Part shown: piece after piece, positions 1-8,704 of the stretch
Layout: each line of letters begins with the position of its first letter
How positions within the stretch are numbered: the stretch's first letter is position 1
From: Candidatus Woesearchaeota archaeon
GTDB taxonomy: Archaea > Nanobdellota > Nanobdellia > Woesearchaeales > ARS49
Length of the DNA stretch: 64,000 nt
Assembly (NCBI GenBank): GCA_016203225.1
Contig: JACQNC010000013.1
Coordinates: forward strand, 22,022-86,021
Direction: 5' to 3'
Notes under the pieces: generated by a model
The model's input: the letters and a program-made list of their open reading frames with translations, nothing else
What the model was told of the DNA's origin: nothing
Databases searched by the model: none
Program-made: the position numbers and the translations under genes

Positions 1-2
1 CG

Positions 3-329
3 GTCACTTCAGACGGCAAGAAGTTGCGCATCAAGCCGATGATAGTCACGCGCGGCAAGGCGCAGGGCGGCACGCGCGCAGCGTTGCAGAAGGCAACCCG
101 CCAATTCTTCATCCTCCACTTGAGCAAGATGACCCTCGACCAGTTCTGGCAGGACGTGCTCGGGCACACCGTGCAGAAGGCGTTGTCGGATTCGCTCCGC
201 AAGCTCTACCCGTTGGCGACCTGCGAGTTGCGCTGGATAGCGTTCGAGGGCGAGGGCGTGCCTCCGGAAGCCCCGAAAGAGGAGCCGAAGGTCATCGAAG
301 AGCCCAAGGAAGCCGAAGCAGCGCAGTGA
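3..329 (+). CDS. rps1e: 30S ribosomal protein S3Ae (eS1), C-terminal part, 5' end outside window
   Basis: Frame open from window start (VTSDGKKLRIKPMIVTRGKAQ...), characteristic archaeal S3Ae C-terminus ending KLYPLATCELR. Confidence 0.85.
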   Translation, partial: VTSDGKKLRIKPMIVTRGKAQGGTRAALQKATRQFFILHLSKMTLDQFWQDVLGHTVQKALSDSLRKLYPLATCELRWIAFEGEGVPPEAPKEEPKVIEEPKEAEAAQ

Positions 330-373
330 TTTCTCAGAAGCTTTTTTAAAGGATCCGCGGACCTCTCGAGGGT

Positions 374-901
374 ATGGCGACAACAGGCAACGGCATGCAT
401 GATCCGCGTGTCGGCAGGCTCCTTGCGGCGACGGTCGACTACTTCGCGGAACGCGCCGCCCAGAAGGACTATTTCGAGGACAAGGAGTCACAGGAGCATC
501 TGGAGTCGCAGGAGTTCGTCAATTGCTGCATCGCGTTCGTGAGAGGCACGCGCCCCTTGATGTGGGAGGACACGGTCGTGGCGTATATGAGGCAATTCGT
601 CGAACGCGCTCCTGAGCGCATGCGCGGGTCGAGCAGGAGAGGTTATCTGGCGAACGCGCTCGTCACTGCGGGATTTGCGGTGCCTGCTGTCCTCGCGGGC
701 GGCCTCGATATCGCGGCCGGACTGGGGATGATGTCCGTAGGCAGCCTTGCGATGCGGAGAGTCGCCACTTGGGACGCAAGGCGAAGTGCGCAGGAGAGCA
801 TAGATTTCGTGATAGATCATCCAGAAGAGCTTGATGCGTGCCTTGCGGAAGGCAAAGACATCATCAAGGTGAGCCTGAAGAATTGGGGGTATTTCGCATG
901 A
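374..901 (+). CDS. hypothetical protein with hydrophobic central segment
   Basis: 175-aa ORF between S3Ae and Bud32, ATGA overlap with next gene. Confidence 0.7.
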   Translation: MATTGNGMHDPRVGRLLAATVDYFAERAAQKDYFEDKESQEHLESQEFVNCCIAFVRGTRPLMWEDTVVAYMRQFVERAPERMRGSSRRGYLANALVTAGFAVPAVLAGGLDIAAGLGMMSVGSLAMRRVATWDARRSAQESIDFVIDHPEELDACLAEGKDIIKVSLKNWGYFA

Positions 902-1491
902 TGATCGGCCAGGGTGCGGAGGCCATAGTCACGAAGACGGACGCAACGACTGTCCTTAAGGAGCGCATAGTGAAGGACTATCGCCATCCGGTGATCGACA
1001 ATGCGCTGCGGAAAGCGCGCACGCGCCGTGAGGCCAAGATATTCGGGAAACTCGCAGTGATGGATTTCCCTGCGCCGCGATTGAAGCTGATGGATGACGT
1101 GAATATGCGGCTCACGATGGACTTCATAAACGGCCCTAAACTGCGCGACGTTTTCCCTACCGACAATGTCCGGTTCAGCAAGGAGCTCGGCCGGAAAGTC
1201 GGAGTTCTGCACGCCAACGACATCGTCCATGGCGATCTCACGACCAGCAACATGATACTCGATAATGAGATCAAGTTCATCGATTTCGGATTGAGCTTGA
1301 TATCGAAGAAAGCGGAAGATAAGGCTGTCGACTTGCATCTATTGGACCGCGCGCTCGAGAGCAAGCATCACGAGGTCTACTCTGGATCGATGCTGCACGT
1401 GCTCGAGGGATACAAGGAAGGCAACCCTGCCTGGCAGGACGTTTTCAACCGCCTAGAGAAAGTCCAAAAAAGAGGAAGAAACAAAAAATGA
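898..1491 (+). CDS. bud32: Bud32/PRPK-type KEOPS kinase
   Basis: GAEA...LKERIVKDYRHPVID, HGDLTTSNMI, FIDFGLS motifs. Confidence 0.93.
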   Translation: MMIGQGAEAIVTKTDATTVLKERIVKDYRHPVIDNALRKARTRREAKIFGKLAVMDFPAPRLKLMDDVNMRLTMDFINGPKLRDVFPTDNVRFSKELGRKVGVLHANDIVHGDLTTSNMILDNEIKFIDFGLSLISKKAEDKAVDLHLLDRALESKHHEVYSGSMLHVLEGYKEGNPAWQDVFNRLEKVQKRGRNKK

Positions 1492-1782
1492 TCAGCGGTA
1501 GCGTTCGCCGAGCACGAGTTCTTGCACTTGTGCGCGTACGTTGAGCTTGCGCGTGCCGTTGCCACGGACGACGCGTTCATACACGATCTGAGTTTCCTGC
1601 TCCGCGTGTTCGCATTCTGCGGGCTTGTCGTCGAGATCGTAGGTCTTTCCGCAGTAGCACGTCACGCTCACGGACGGCACCGGAGCTCCCGCCGGGATGA
1701 ACTTGGTGTCGGTCTTGACGGTCTTCGCGTCGAGCGCGAGCGGCTCGACAACGCTATCGATACTCACTTGTACGGTCTTCAT
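1492..1782 (-). CDS. hypothetical protein, possible zinc-binding (CYC...C)
   Basis: ORF with purine-rich RBS-like GAGGAGTGAGG before ATG at 1782. Confidence 0.6.
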   Translation of the reverse strand: MKTVQVSIDSVVEPLALDAKTVKTDTKFIPAGAPVPSVSVTCYCGKTYDLDDKPAECEHAEQETQIVYERVVRGNGTRKLNVRAQVQELVLGERYR

Positions 1783-1836
1783 GTCCTCACTCCTCACTGA
1801 TTTGATTGACGGAACCTTGCAGTCCGTCAGCGCCCT

Positions 1837-2820
1837 TTAAGTAGCTTTCGGAAACGGATGCTGTCTGTTGTAGATGCCCTCTCCGGTGTTGACTACGCAG
1901 GCGACATCGTCCTTGTTCCATTTCTTGCGCCAGAGGCCCGCGAACGCGATAGCCGCGGAAGGCTCTGCTCTGATGCCATGCTGCTGGAGCAGGTCGTAGG
2001 CGCGCTTCGTCTCCATTAGCGAAATGCCGGTGATGACTTCAGCGGTCCCCTCTGTGATGTTTTGGCTGATGCGCCGAAGGATTTCGGTGCTGATGTACGC
2101 CGTTCTGAGTTTGTCAGGCACGTACGGGTCTGTGAGCGGCCAAGGCGTAAGAACTTTTTTGCTTGGCAGGGGAAGCACGTTTCGCGACGTAACTCCGATC
2201 GTCTTGAAACTGGTCTTGTAGCGGCCGCTCGAGGGATGCTTGCTCGGGCAATACAATAGGTTCTCCATCAGCTCGCCGCCGCCAAGCGGGACCGCGACAG
2301 TCACGTTCGTGGGGCTTATGTCCGAGTGCAGGAAATACTCCATGATGTCCTCGGTTACTTCACTATATGCATGCATATTTGTCCCGAACTCAGCTACGAT
2401 CGCGAAAGGGGTATTTTGCGGAAGACGGAGTTTTTCAGTGATCTTTCGCGGAAGACCGAGCTTTTCGGTGATGTATCGATGTCCGATCGCGCGCAGCGCC
2501 GCCTCGGTGATCGGACGACTGAGATCGCGTTGGACGACGATGCTGACTTTCCTGAGCGCAGCGAGAACGACGCCGTCGATGGTCTTGTCGACGACATTGA
2601 TGATTTTTGTCGGTCTATTCACAAGCGTCGCGAGGCTGTATCCCATGTTGCCGTTCGTGAGACAGACGACGAGCGAATTTGCCCAATATTGCAGAGCCTT
2701 CCTGTCCTTGATCGTGCCCGTAGGGTTCGCGCTTTCATCTTTGACGAAGAGTCGCGGAACCTCGAAGATCTCTGCGAGATCCTTGCGTTCGGTCAAGGGT
2801 GTCCTAAAAAGCGAATTCAT
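1837..2820 (-). CDS. threonine synthase-like PLP-dependent enzyme
   Basis: ESANPTGTIKDRKA PLP-lysine motif, VPLGGGELM, C-terminal EPSAAIAFAGL; TATA-like element ~20-30 bp upstream. Confidence 0.85.
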   Translation of the reverse strand: MNSLFRTPLTERKDLAEIFEVPRLFVKDESANPTGTIKDRKALQYWANSLVVCLTNGNMGYSLATLVNRPTKIINVVDKTIDGVVLAALRKVSIVVQRDLSRPITEAALRAIGHRYITEKLGLPRKITEKLRLPQNTPFAIVAEFGTNMHAYSEVTEDIMEYFLHSDISPTNVTVAVPLGGGELMENLLYCPSKHPSSGRYKTSFKTIGVTSRNVLPLPSKKVLTPWPLTDPYVPDKLRTAYISTEILRRISQNITEGTAEVITGISLMETKRAYDLLQQHGIRAEPSAAIAFAGLWRKKWNKDDVACVVNTGEGIYNRQHPFPKAT

Positions 2821-2870
2821 GTCTCGAAAATATATATTGGAATATATAAAATACTGGTTTTATATGGGGC

Positions 2871-2933
2871 CGGGGGGATTCCGCGAACGCGGCGCCGACG
2901 AACCGCAGTTCGGCGAGCGTGTTCAAATCCCCC
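2871..2933. other. cloverleaf-like inverted-repeat structure between tRNA-Pro and the threonine synthase-like promoter
   Basis: GGGGGATT (2873-2880)/AATCCCCC (2926-2933) enclosing CCGCG-AA-CGCGG and CGCCGA...TCGGCG arms. Confidence 0.5.
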
Positions 2934-2964
2934 TCCGATTGCCCGTCGAATGAGATCCGGATTA

Positions 2965-3037
2965 TGGGACCGGGGGGATTTGAACCCCCATCGGACGCAC
3001 CCCAAGCGCCAATCCTACCAAGTTAGACTACGGCCCC
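2965..3037 (-). tRNA. tRNA-Pro(GGG)
   Basis: Minus-strand GGGGCCGTAGTCTAACTTGGTAGGATTGGCGCTTGGGGTGCGTCCGATGGGGGTTCAAATCCCCCCGGTCCC folds as cloverleaf; loop TTGGGGT. Confidence 0.93.
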
Positions 3038-3076
3038 GAAAATGGTTGCGTTACATCGGAATTTTCCAGAATTCGC

Positions 3077-3655
3077 TTATAAAACAATCGGTTCATCCGG
3101 GCGCGTCCCGTAGGGCAAAGGGCCGGTCGCGATGTACTCCTCTGGGTTCGTGGCGTTCCACTCGTGCTCGTGGTTCCAGCCTGTCCAGCCGTATTTCCAT
3201 TCGTTCCAGCCGATGCCGAGATGCTTCACGAATATGCCGCGATCAGCGAGGAGTTTGCCGATCTTCCTGCCCGTCATGCACGGGACGCTATAACAGTACA
3301 CGATGACCTCCCGGTCATCAGGCAGGTCCGCGAACGCTCCGACGATGCGGTCGACATCGTAGTACGCAGGCGTGTCAGGATCGCGATACGCGGGGATGTT
3401 GATCGCTCCCTTGATGTGTTCATCCATGTATTCCTCTGCCGAGCGCAGGTCGACGAGGATGTAATCGCCGGCTCCGGAGTCTATCTTCTTTCGGATGCTG
3501 TGCGGGCTGACGTGCACCGCGTTCTCGGTGTCGTAGAATCCCTTGATGAGCTCCTGTTCGGTGGGCTTGTCGAGTTCGTTCGCGGTCCAGCCCGCGAACG
3601 CGCCGACAGCCGCGCTCACGATGATGGAGATGACGAGCAGGGTGTGGAGCTTCAT
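3077..3655 (-). CDS. membrane-anchored rhodanese-like domain protein
   Basis: N-terminal hydrophobic segment; VDLRSAEEYMDEHIKGAINIP and VYCYSVPCMTGR. Confidence 0.85.
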   Translation of the reverse strand: MKLHTLLVISIIVSAAVGAFAGWTANELDKPTEQELIKGFYDTENAVHVSPHSIRKKIDSGAGDYILVDLRSAEEYMDEHIKGAINIPAYRDPDTPAYYDVDRIVGAFADLPDDREVIVYCYSVPCMTGRKIGKLLADRGIFVKHLGIGWNEWKYGWTGWNHEHEWNATNPEEYIATGPLPYGTRPDEPIVL

Positions 3656-3716
3656 GGTTTTCAGTCAGTGTAACGGTTAGTAAAGCTTAAATAACAGCGG
3701 TATCTGTCGAGAAACC

Positions 3717-4034
3717 ATGTATTCGCACTCATGTCCTGTCAACTCTGCGGTAAAAGTTCTCGATTCACGCTGGGCATATCCGCTTCTCGTCGAGTTAAGA
3801 AAACGGCCTGCCTCGTTCGGTTCATTGCGCAAGGCATTGAAGCCGATAACGAACAAGGTGCTTTCTGCGACGCTGCGTTCTGCCCAGAAGGCAGGCATGG
3901 TCCTGCTGCAGGATCGCGCGTATTCCATCGCGGGCGAGGGTAACCGGGTGGTGGATGCGCTCAAACAGTTCAGCACCACCGATAAGTGCGCGTCCTGCAC
4001 GGGTAGCGGTGTCTGTCTCACGCATTCTTCCTGA
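3717..4034 (+). CDS. HxlR-like winged-helix transcriptional regulator
   Basis: SRWAYPLLVELRKRPASFGSLRKALKPITNKVLSATLRSAQKAGMV. Confidence 0.75.
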   Translation: MYSHSCPVNSAVKVLDSRWAYPLLVELRKRPASFGSLRKALKPITNKVLSATLRSAQKAGMVLLQDRAYSIAGEGNRVVDALKQFSTTDKCASCTGSGVCLTHSS

Positions 4035-4209
4035 AATACAACATCACGCAAAGGCCGACGAGCGCGAGCCCCATGCCCCAGTACGTGTGCATGGGATGAT
4101 CGATGATCAGCCCGACGCGGTCGTGGAACACGTGCGAGGAGAACGCCAGGAACAGCCCCGCGAACGAGACTGTCGCGCCTGAATAATACGCCGCTTTGTG
4201 GAGGATCAT
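4018..4209 (-). CDS. small membrane protein
   Basis: 63-aa ORF with two hydrophobic segments. Confidence 0.55.
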   Translation of the reverse strand: MILHKAAYYSGATVSFAGLFLAFSSHVFHDRVGLIIDHPMHTYWGMGLALVGLCVMLYFRKNA

Positions 4210-4231
4210 AAAAAAGAAAGAAAAATAGGGT

Positions 4232-4501
4232 CTACGCCCACTTGTAGATCGCCAGGCTCACTACACCGATCACGATGTGCAGGATGTGGAAGTTGGTGTC
4301 GAAGCCGAGCCAGTCTGTCGCGATGAAGCTGATCCCCGGGATGAATCCGAGGACACCAACGACCAATGCGACGATCCCCAGCCACATGTTGGCGGTCTTG
4401 CCCGCTTTCCAGATGACAAGCGCGCCTCCAAGCAGGTGGATGATGTTCGAGAGCATGTTGACGCCGAGCAGTCCGAGCACGGGGTTCATGAAGAAGCCCA
4501 A
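4232..4501 (-). CDS. DUF4383-like small membrane protein
   Basis: NPVLGLLGVNMLSNIIHLLGGALVIWKAGKTANMWLGIVALVVGVLGF pattern. Confidence 0.7.
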   Translation of the reverse strand: MGFFMNPVLGLLGVNMLSNIIHLLGGALVIWKAGKTANMWLGIVALVVGVLGFIPGISFIATDWLGFDTNFHILHIVIGVVSLAIYKWA

Positions 4502-4852
4502 TACTCCGACGAGCGCGACAACGGCTCCGATAATCCGACTCCAGGTTACGTTGACGTCTGCGATGGTACGTCACCTCCTTTTGATACAACTATTTCCGTT
4601 CGTTTCGCTTATAAAGACTTCGATGGTGGAGTGCACATTTTTATGAAGGGAAAGCCTTATAAACAAGGCAGCATCCATGACATCCATGATGGCAGTTGAT
4701 TGTCTTCATCACCGGTAATCCTTTCTCCGAAGTAGTTTTACGCACAACAGCGACGCCCTGCTTCAACGCTCTCTCGTACCAGATGTTTCCGTTCCCCTGC
4801 AATGTTGGTGGTCGTCTTCATAGTTCGTCGTTTTCAGCTCAATCCGTTCATC

Positions 4853-4925
4853 GGTGGCTATAGTTTAGTGGTAGAACGTGCGGCTGTGGCCCGCATGACC
4901 CGGGTTCGATCCCCGGTAGCCGCCC
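4853..4925 (+). tRNA. tRNA-His(GTG)
   Basis: GGTGGCTATAGTTTAGTGGTAGAACGTGCGGCTGTGGCCCGCATGACCCGGGTTCGATCCCCGGTAGCCGCC; loop CTGTGGC. Confidence 0.94.
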
Positions 4926-4977
4926 TCTTTTTTCTGCGGACGTGCGACAAAACTCGCCGATATCAGTCTGTCGATCG

Positions 4978-5085
4978 ATCCAGGCGAGCCGGACTGGGCC
5001 GTCCCGCGCGCGGCGAGCCGGGTGTTGGCCCCTTCGGGGTGGCGAGCAGGCGCAGCCGTCGCGCCGCGGGGACGGCCGAGAAGAT
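4978..5085. ncRNA. GC-rich structured intergenic element between tRNA-His and hisS (candidate RNA)
   Basis: GGCCGTCCCGCG pairs with CGCGGGGACGGCC enclosing a CCCTTCGGG hairpin; no ORF assigned. Confidence 0.4.
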
Positions 5086-5115
5086 TTATAAGGCAAACAT
5101 GCGAGGTGGACTACC

Positions 5116-6378
5116 ATGTTCCAACCCGTGAAAGGGACTGAGGACTTTTATCCCGAGAAAAAAGCGGTGCAGATTGCGATGTTCGACACGCTTCGCGCCT
5201 CTGCCAAGTCTTTCGGTTTCCAGGAAGTAGAGAGTCCTGCGATGGAACCGCTTTCTCTTCTTACTGCCAAGTCCGGTGAGGAGATCAAGTCGCAGCTCTT
5301 CACGTTGGAGAAGAAAGGAGTTGAAGAGCTGGCTTTGCGTTTCGACCTCACCGTGCCGTTCACGCGGATGTTCGTCACGAAGCAGAAGGCGCTTCCAAAA
5401 CCGGTGAAGTGGTTCGGGATCAGCAGGATGTGGCGCTACGAGGCGCCGCAGAAGGGCCGTTTCCGCGAGTTCTACCAGTTGAGCGTGGAATTGTTCGGCA
5501 GTAATCGTCCGGAAGCTGACGCCGAGATCATAAATCTCGCGATTGACTGCATGAACCGGTTCAAGCTCACGAGCCAGGACTTCATGGTCAGGATCAACAA
5601 CCGAAAGCTCCTTGAAGGATTGCTTCTGCAAGCAGGAGTTGCCCAAGGCAAACTGGAATCGGTCACGCGCGCAATCGACAAGCGTGGGAAAGTGACTGAA
5701 GATGACTTCACAAAGCTCCTCCTCGACGACGGCCTGAACCAGGAAGTTGCTGATGCCATCAAGAAGGTAGTCGCAATCCAGGCAAGCCCTATAGAGGCTA
5801 TCCAAAAAATCAAGCAATTGAAACTCGGCAAGGAAGCAGAGCTCGGGCTCGTCGAGTTCGAGAACGTCCTCGCTTTCCTCAATCCCGACTATATCGTCGT
5901 CGACCTCAGCCTCGCGAGGGGTTTGGCGTACTACACAGGCACGGTATTCGAACTCTCGGACCGTCAAGGCAAGTATCGCGCCATCGCGGGCGGCGGCAGG
6001 TACGATAACCTCGTGGAGCTCTTCGGAGGCGAGCCCTGTCCTGCGGTCGGTTTCGCGATCGGCGACAAGACCCTCTGGCTGTTATTGGAAGAGAAGGGCA
6101 AACTGCCGTTGGTCGACATCGGTCCCGAATACTATCTCATTTCGGTAACGGACGAAGTCCGACCTGCGGTCGTCAAGCTCGCGGCGAAGCTTAGCCGTAA
6201 GACGTCATGCGATCTCGACCTGATGGGACGCAAGCTCACGAAGCAGTTGGAATACGCCAATGCCATCGGTGCACGAAAGGTCGTAGTGATAGGCCCGAAC
6301 GAGCTCAAGACGGGAATGGCCAAGGTCAAGGACATGAAGTCAGGCAACGAGACCACGATAGGGATTGACCATCTCTAG
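5116..6378 (+). CDS. hisS: histidyl-tRNA synthetase
   Basis: PVKGTEDFYPEKKA, RFDLTVPFTR, LARGLAYYTGTVFE, AGGGRYDNLV; TATA-like TTTATAAG ~25 bp upstream. Confidence 0.95.
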   Translation: MFQPVKGTEDFYPEKKAVQIAMFDTLRASAKSFGFQEVESPAMEPLSLLTAKSGEEIKSQLFTLEKKGVEELALRFDLTVPFTRMFVTKQKALPKPVKWFGISRMWRYEAPQKGRFREFYQLSVELFGSNRPEADAEIINLAIDCMNRFKLTSQDFMVRINNRKLLEGLLLQAGVAQGKLESVTRAIDKRGKVTEDDFTKLLLDDGLNQEVADAIKKVVAIQASPIEAIQKIKQLKLGKEAELGLVEFENVLAFLNPDYIVVDLSLARGLAYYTGTVFELSDRQGKYRAIAGGGRYDNLVELFGGEPCPAVGFAIGDKTLWLLLEEKGKLPLVDIGPEYYLISVTDEVRPAVVKLAAKLSRKTSCDLDLMGRKLTKQLEYANAIGARKVVVIGPNELKTGMAKVKDMKSGNETTIGIDHL

Positions 6379-6420
6379 ACAACAATAATCCTTTTATAAA
6401 CGACGCGTTTCGCCGTATTC

Positions 6421-7767
6421 GTGGAAAAAGGGATTGGTGAGAGTGGGATAGATTATTCCAGCCTACGAGCAACCCCTCGATCAGGACCATCTGACCTGGA
6501 AGCGTTCAGAAACCAACTCCTTGCATACAAAGCGACGCACGCATGGCATTCCCGTGCGTTGCTGAACAACGGCCAGGAGGGCAAGGAGATCAGCCGCGCC
6601 CTCACGCGGCTCGCGATCGCGAACCTTGGACGGAAGCATAGCAGTGATTTGGGCACAATCGCGGATCACCTCGGCGTCCCGTTCGAGAGCCCCAGGTCAG
6701 AGGAGCAGCGCAAGAAGCGATTGTGGGCCGAGCTTGAAAAGCTCCATCCCCTTGTCGATGGCGAGCGCAGGTATCTTCCGCCAGGCAGGGTGCTCCACAA
6801 CCATGCGGACATCTATGAGCATGCCCGGAAGCTCTTCGGTTCATATCCTGCCGCGATGGACGCCTGGCAACCAGGATCATACCGGCAATCGGTCAAGCAC
6901 CATCGCAAGAAATTCTTCGACCGCAAGCGATTGATGGGCGAGGCCCGCGTTGCGCTCTGGAAGCTGTTCCGTGAGCACGATTACGTGAGCCATGAGGCGT
7001 TGCGCTGTCATTTCAAACCCGAATACAGCCTCGTGCGCGCGGCCATGCGCAAGAATGGGTTCAAGAGTTACACGAGTTTCATCGAGCGCAGGCTCCCGAA
7101 ACGCTACCGGTCGCCGCTTGAGGGAGAGTATGACCGCATCGGGAACGTCGGCGAGCTGTTCTCATTCGCGTGGTACTTCCTCCAGATGCAGGATGGCAAA
7201 TCCTTACAATTGCAGCCATGCTTCCCGTTCTACGCGGACAGGATCCAGGTGTATGCGCCGAACAACATGCGGAGCAAGTCGGGTAAATCATTTCCTGACG
7301 TAGGAGTGTTCGATTTCGGGCGCGATGCCGGGCTGCAACTGACCGAGGTCAAGGCAGGGTTCAACTACACCAGGTCGTATGCGAGATTCTGTCTCAGGAA
7401 GTACGAATCGAGCCCCGACGATCCCATCCGTCTTTGGGATGAGAACGATCCGACGCCTGTGGCGTTTTCCGAGGCCCATCTGCACTTCGCAGAAGACCGC
7501 ATCGAGGACGGCGTCTTGCCGATGTTCAAGGAGCAGAATGTCGCGGTCGTGACAGCGGCTGAGTTCAGCGCGAGGTTCGAAGGCGCGCTCGGTGAGGCCT
7601 ATAATGCGTTCATCGCAAAACCGCTCCAGTTCGTGCGCCAAAAAGGTCTCGGCGCGCTCGAAGATTTGGTGCTCGACGTCGCGCCTGACTCGACCCGCGA
7701 GCACGTCCTGCGTCTGCGTGCGAAAGACAGGAAACGCGAAGTCGTTTATGAGGAACAACCATTTTGA
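6421..7767 (+). CDS. putative PD-(D/E)XK-like nuclease-fold protein with N-terminal HTH/homing-endonuclease-associated-repeat-like segments
   Basis: GELFSFAWYF ... FPDVGVFDF ... LQLTEVKAGF (E...PD...ExK); HARKLFGSYPAAMDAWQPGS resembles homing endonuclease-associated repeat. Confidence 0.6.
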   Translation: MEKGIGESGIDYSSLRATPRSGPSDLEAFRNQLLAYKATHAWHSRALLNNGQEGKEISRALTRLAIANLGRKHSSDLGTIADHLGVPFESPRSEEQRKKRLWAELEKLHPLVDGERRYLPPGRVLHNHADIYEHARKLFGSYPAAMDAWQPGSYRQSVKHHRKKFFDRKRLMGEARVALWKLFREHDYVSHEALRCHFKPEYSLVRAAMRKNGFKSYTSFIERRLPKRYRSPLEGEYDRIGNVGELFSFAWYFLQMQDGKSLQLQPCFPFYADRIQVYAPNNMRSKSGKSFPDVGVFDFGRDAGLQLTEVKAGFNYTRSYARFCLRKYESSPDDPIRLWDENDPTPVAFSEAHLHFAEDRIEDGVLPMFKEQNVAVVTAAEFSARFEGALGEAYNAFIAKPLQFVRQKGLGALEDLVLDVAPDSTREHVLRLRAKDRKREVVYEEQPF

Positions 7768-7776
7768 GGTGAACGT

Positions 7777-7905
7777 ATGGCTTTGTTGAGTGCGATTGTG
7801 ACGATAGTGTTCGGCGTCCTTGTGTTTGCGCTGCCGAAATTCCTGCGCTTCGTCGTTGGCGGCTACCTGATAATCATTGGGGTTCTCCAACTCCTCGGGC
7901 GTTAG
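7777..7905 (+). CDS. DUF3096-like small membrane protein
   Basis: Short ORF read from sequence: MALLSAIVTIVFGVLVFALPKFLRFVVGGYLIIIGVLQLLGR. Confidence 0.65.
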   Translation: MALLSAIVTIVFGVLVFALPKFLRFVVGGYLIIIGVLQLLGR

Positions 7906-7950
7906 CAACCTTTATAAAGCTCATTCGTGCTTTTCGGTACGGTGAGTTTT

Positions 7951-8394
7951 GTGAGTGAAGACCTCGAGAACAGATTGGGAGACCCTTCGGCCAGCGCTCT
8001 GGCAGACACGACGCGCCGCGCGGCGGAACTGACTTCTACGCAACTGATCGTGCGCGAGTGCGGCAACTTGGGCTATTCGCTGGACCGCATCGCGGATTAC
8101 GTCAAGGCCTGCATCTATGAAGGATTCAGCCCGACTTCAGAGGGCGCTGTCCGGTCCGACTTGAACATTTCACATGAGCTTTTCAAGGCATGCACAGATC
8201 TCCTCGACAAGCAGGGCCTGATCACGTATGATCCATCCTTGGGCAAATATTCCTGGACTTGGAATGGGTTGTTCTCGCGTAACCAGGATTGGTCCTGGTC
8301 GACGTTCTGGCGTATCGGGATAGTGTATGCCCTGGCGGACAAAGACATCCCTGGTGACATCACGCCGCCGAACAAGTACAGGAGCAACACTTAA
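7951..8394 (+). CDS. hypothetical winged-helix-like protein
   Basis: GTG start after TTTATAAA promoter; SEGAVRSDLNISHELFKACTDLLDKQGLITYDPS. Confidence 0.6.
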   Translation: MSEDLENRLGDPSASALADTTRRAAELTSTQLIVRECGNLGYSLDRIADYVKACIYEGFSPTSEGAVRSDLNISHELFKACTDLLDKQGLITYDPSLGKYSWTWNGLFSRNQDWSWSTFWRIGIVYALADKDIPGDITPPNKYRSNT

Positions 8395-8419
8395 ATATCA
8401 TTTCTCAATCGTATGCTGT

Positions 8420-8704
8420 ATGGGTGAGCGCTGCAAACTGCGGAGCCTGACGCACGCGCTGGAGCAATGCGGCATCACAGAGGGCATCGACATCGTCGCG
8501 GGTTCGCGGAGATCGGGGGAAAGCGTTTTCCGGGTGTATTTCGATTATGTGGGCGACTTGAACAAGTTCGCCAAGCAGGAACGCCAGACGCCCCGCAGGA
8601 TGACGCTCGAGAACACCGAGGTGATCTGCTTTGAATACCGTGGCTGGTTCGCTTACGCGTCTGTTCCACAGCGCATGACTGATTCGCAGAGGATGCATCT
8701 ATGA
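8420..8704 (+). CDS. hypothetical protein
   Basis: ORF overlapping start of downstream ATPase gene by 4 bp. Confidence 0.6.
   Translation: MGERCKLRSLTHALEQCGITEGIDIVAGSRRSGESVFRVYFDYVGDLNKFAKQERQTPRRMTLENTEVICFEYRGWFAYASVPQRMTDSQRMHL

Noticed and set aside
2326-3306. 326-aa + ORF spanning threonine synthase-like gene and tRNA-Pro
   Set aside because: Crosses a tRNA and promoter and is antisense to a supported enzyme
4640-4800. Minus-strand coding-like fragment (NGNIWYERALKQGVAVVRKTTSEKGLPVMKTI)
   Set aside because: Short, no convincing start and upstream stop; could be chance or a remnant, not enough to call
5086-5967. 293-aa minus ORF antisense to hisS
   Set aside because: Shadow ORF of histidyl-tRNA synthetase
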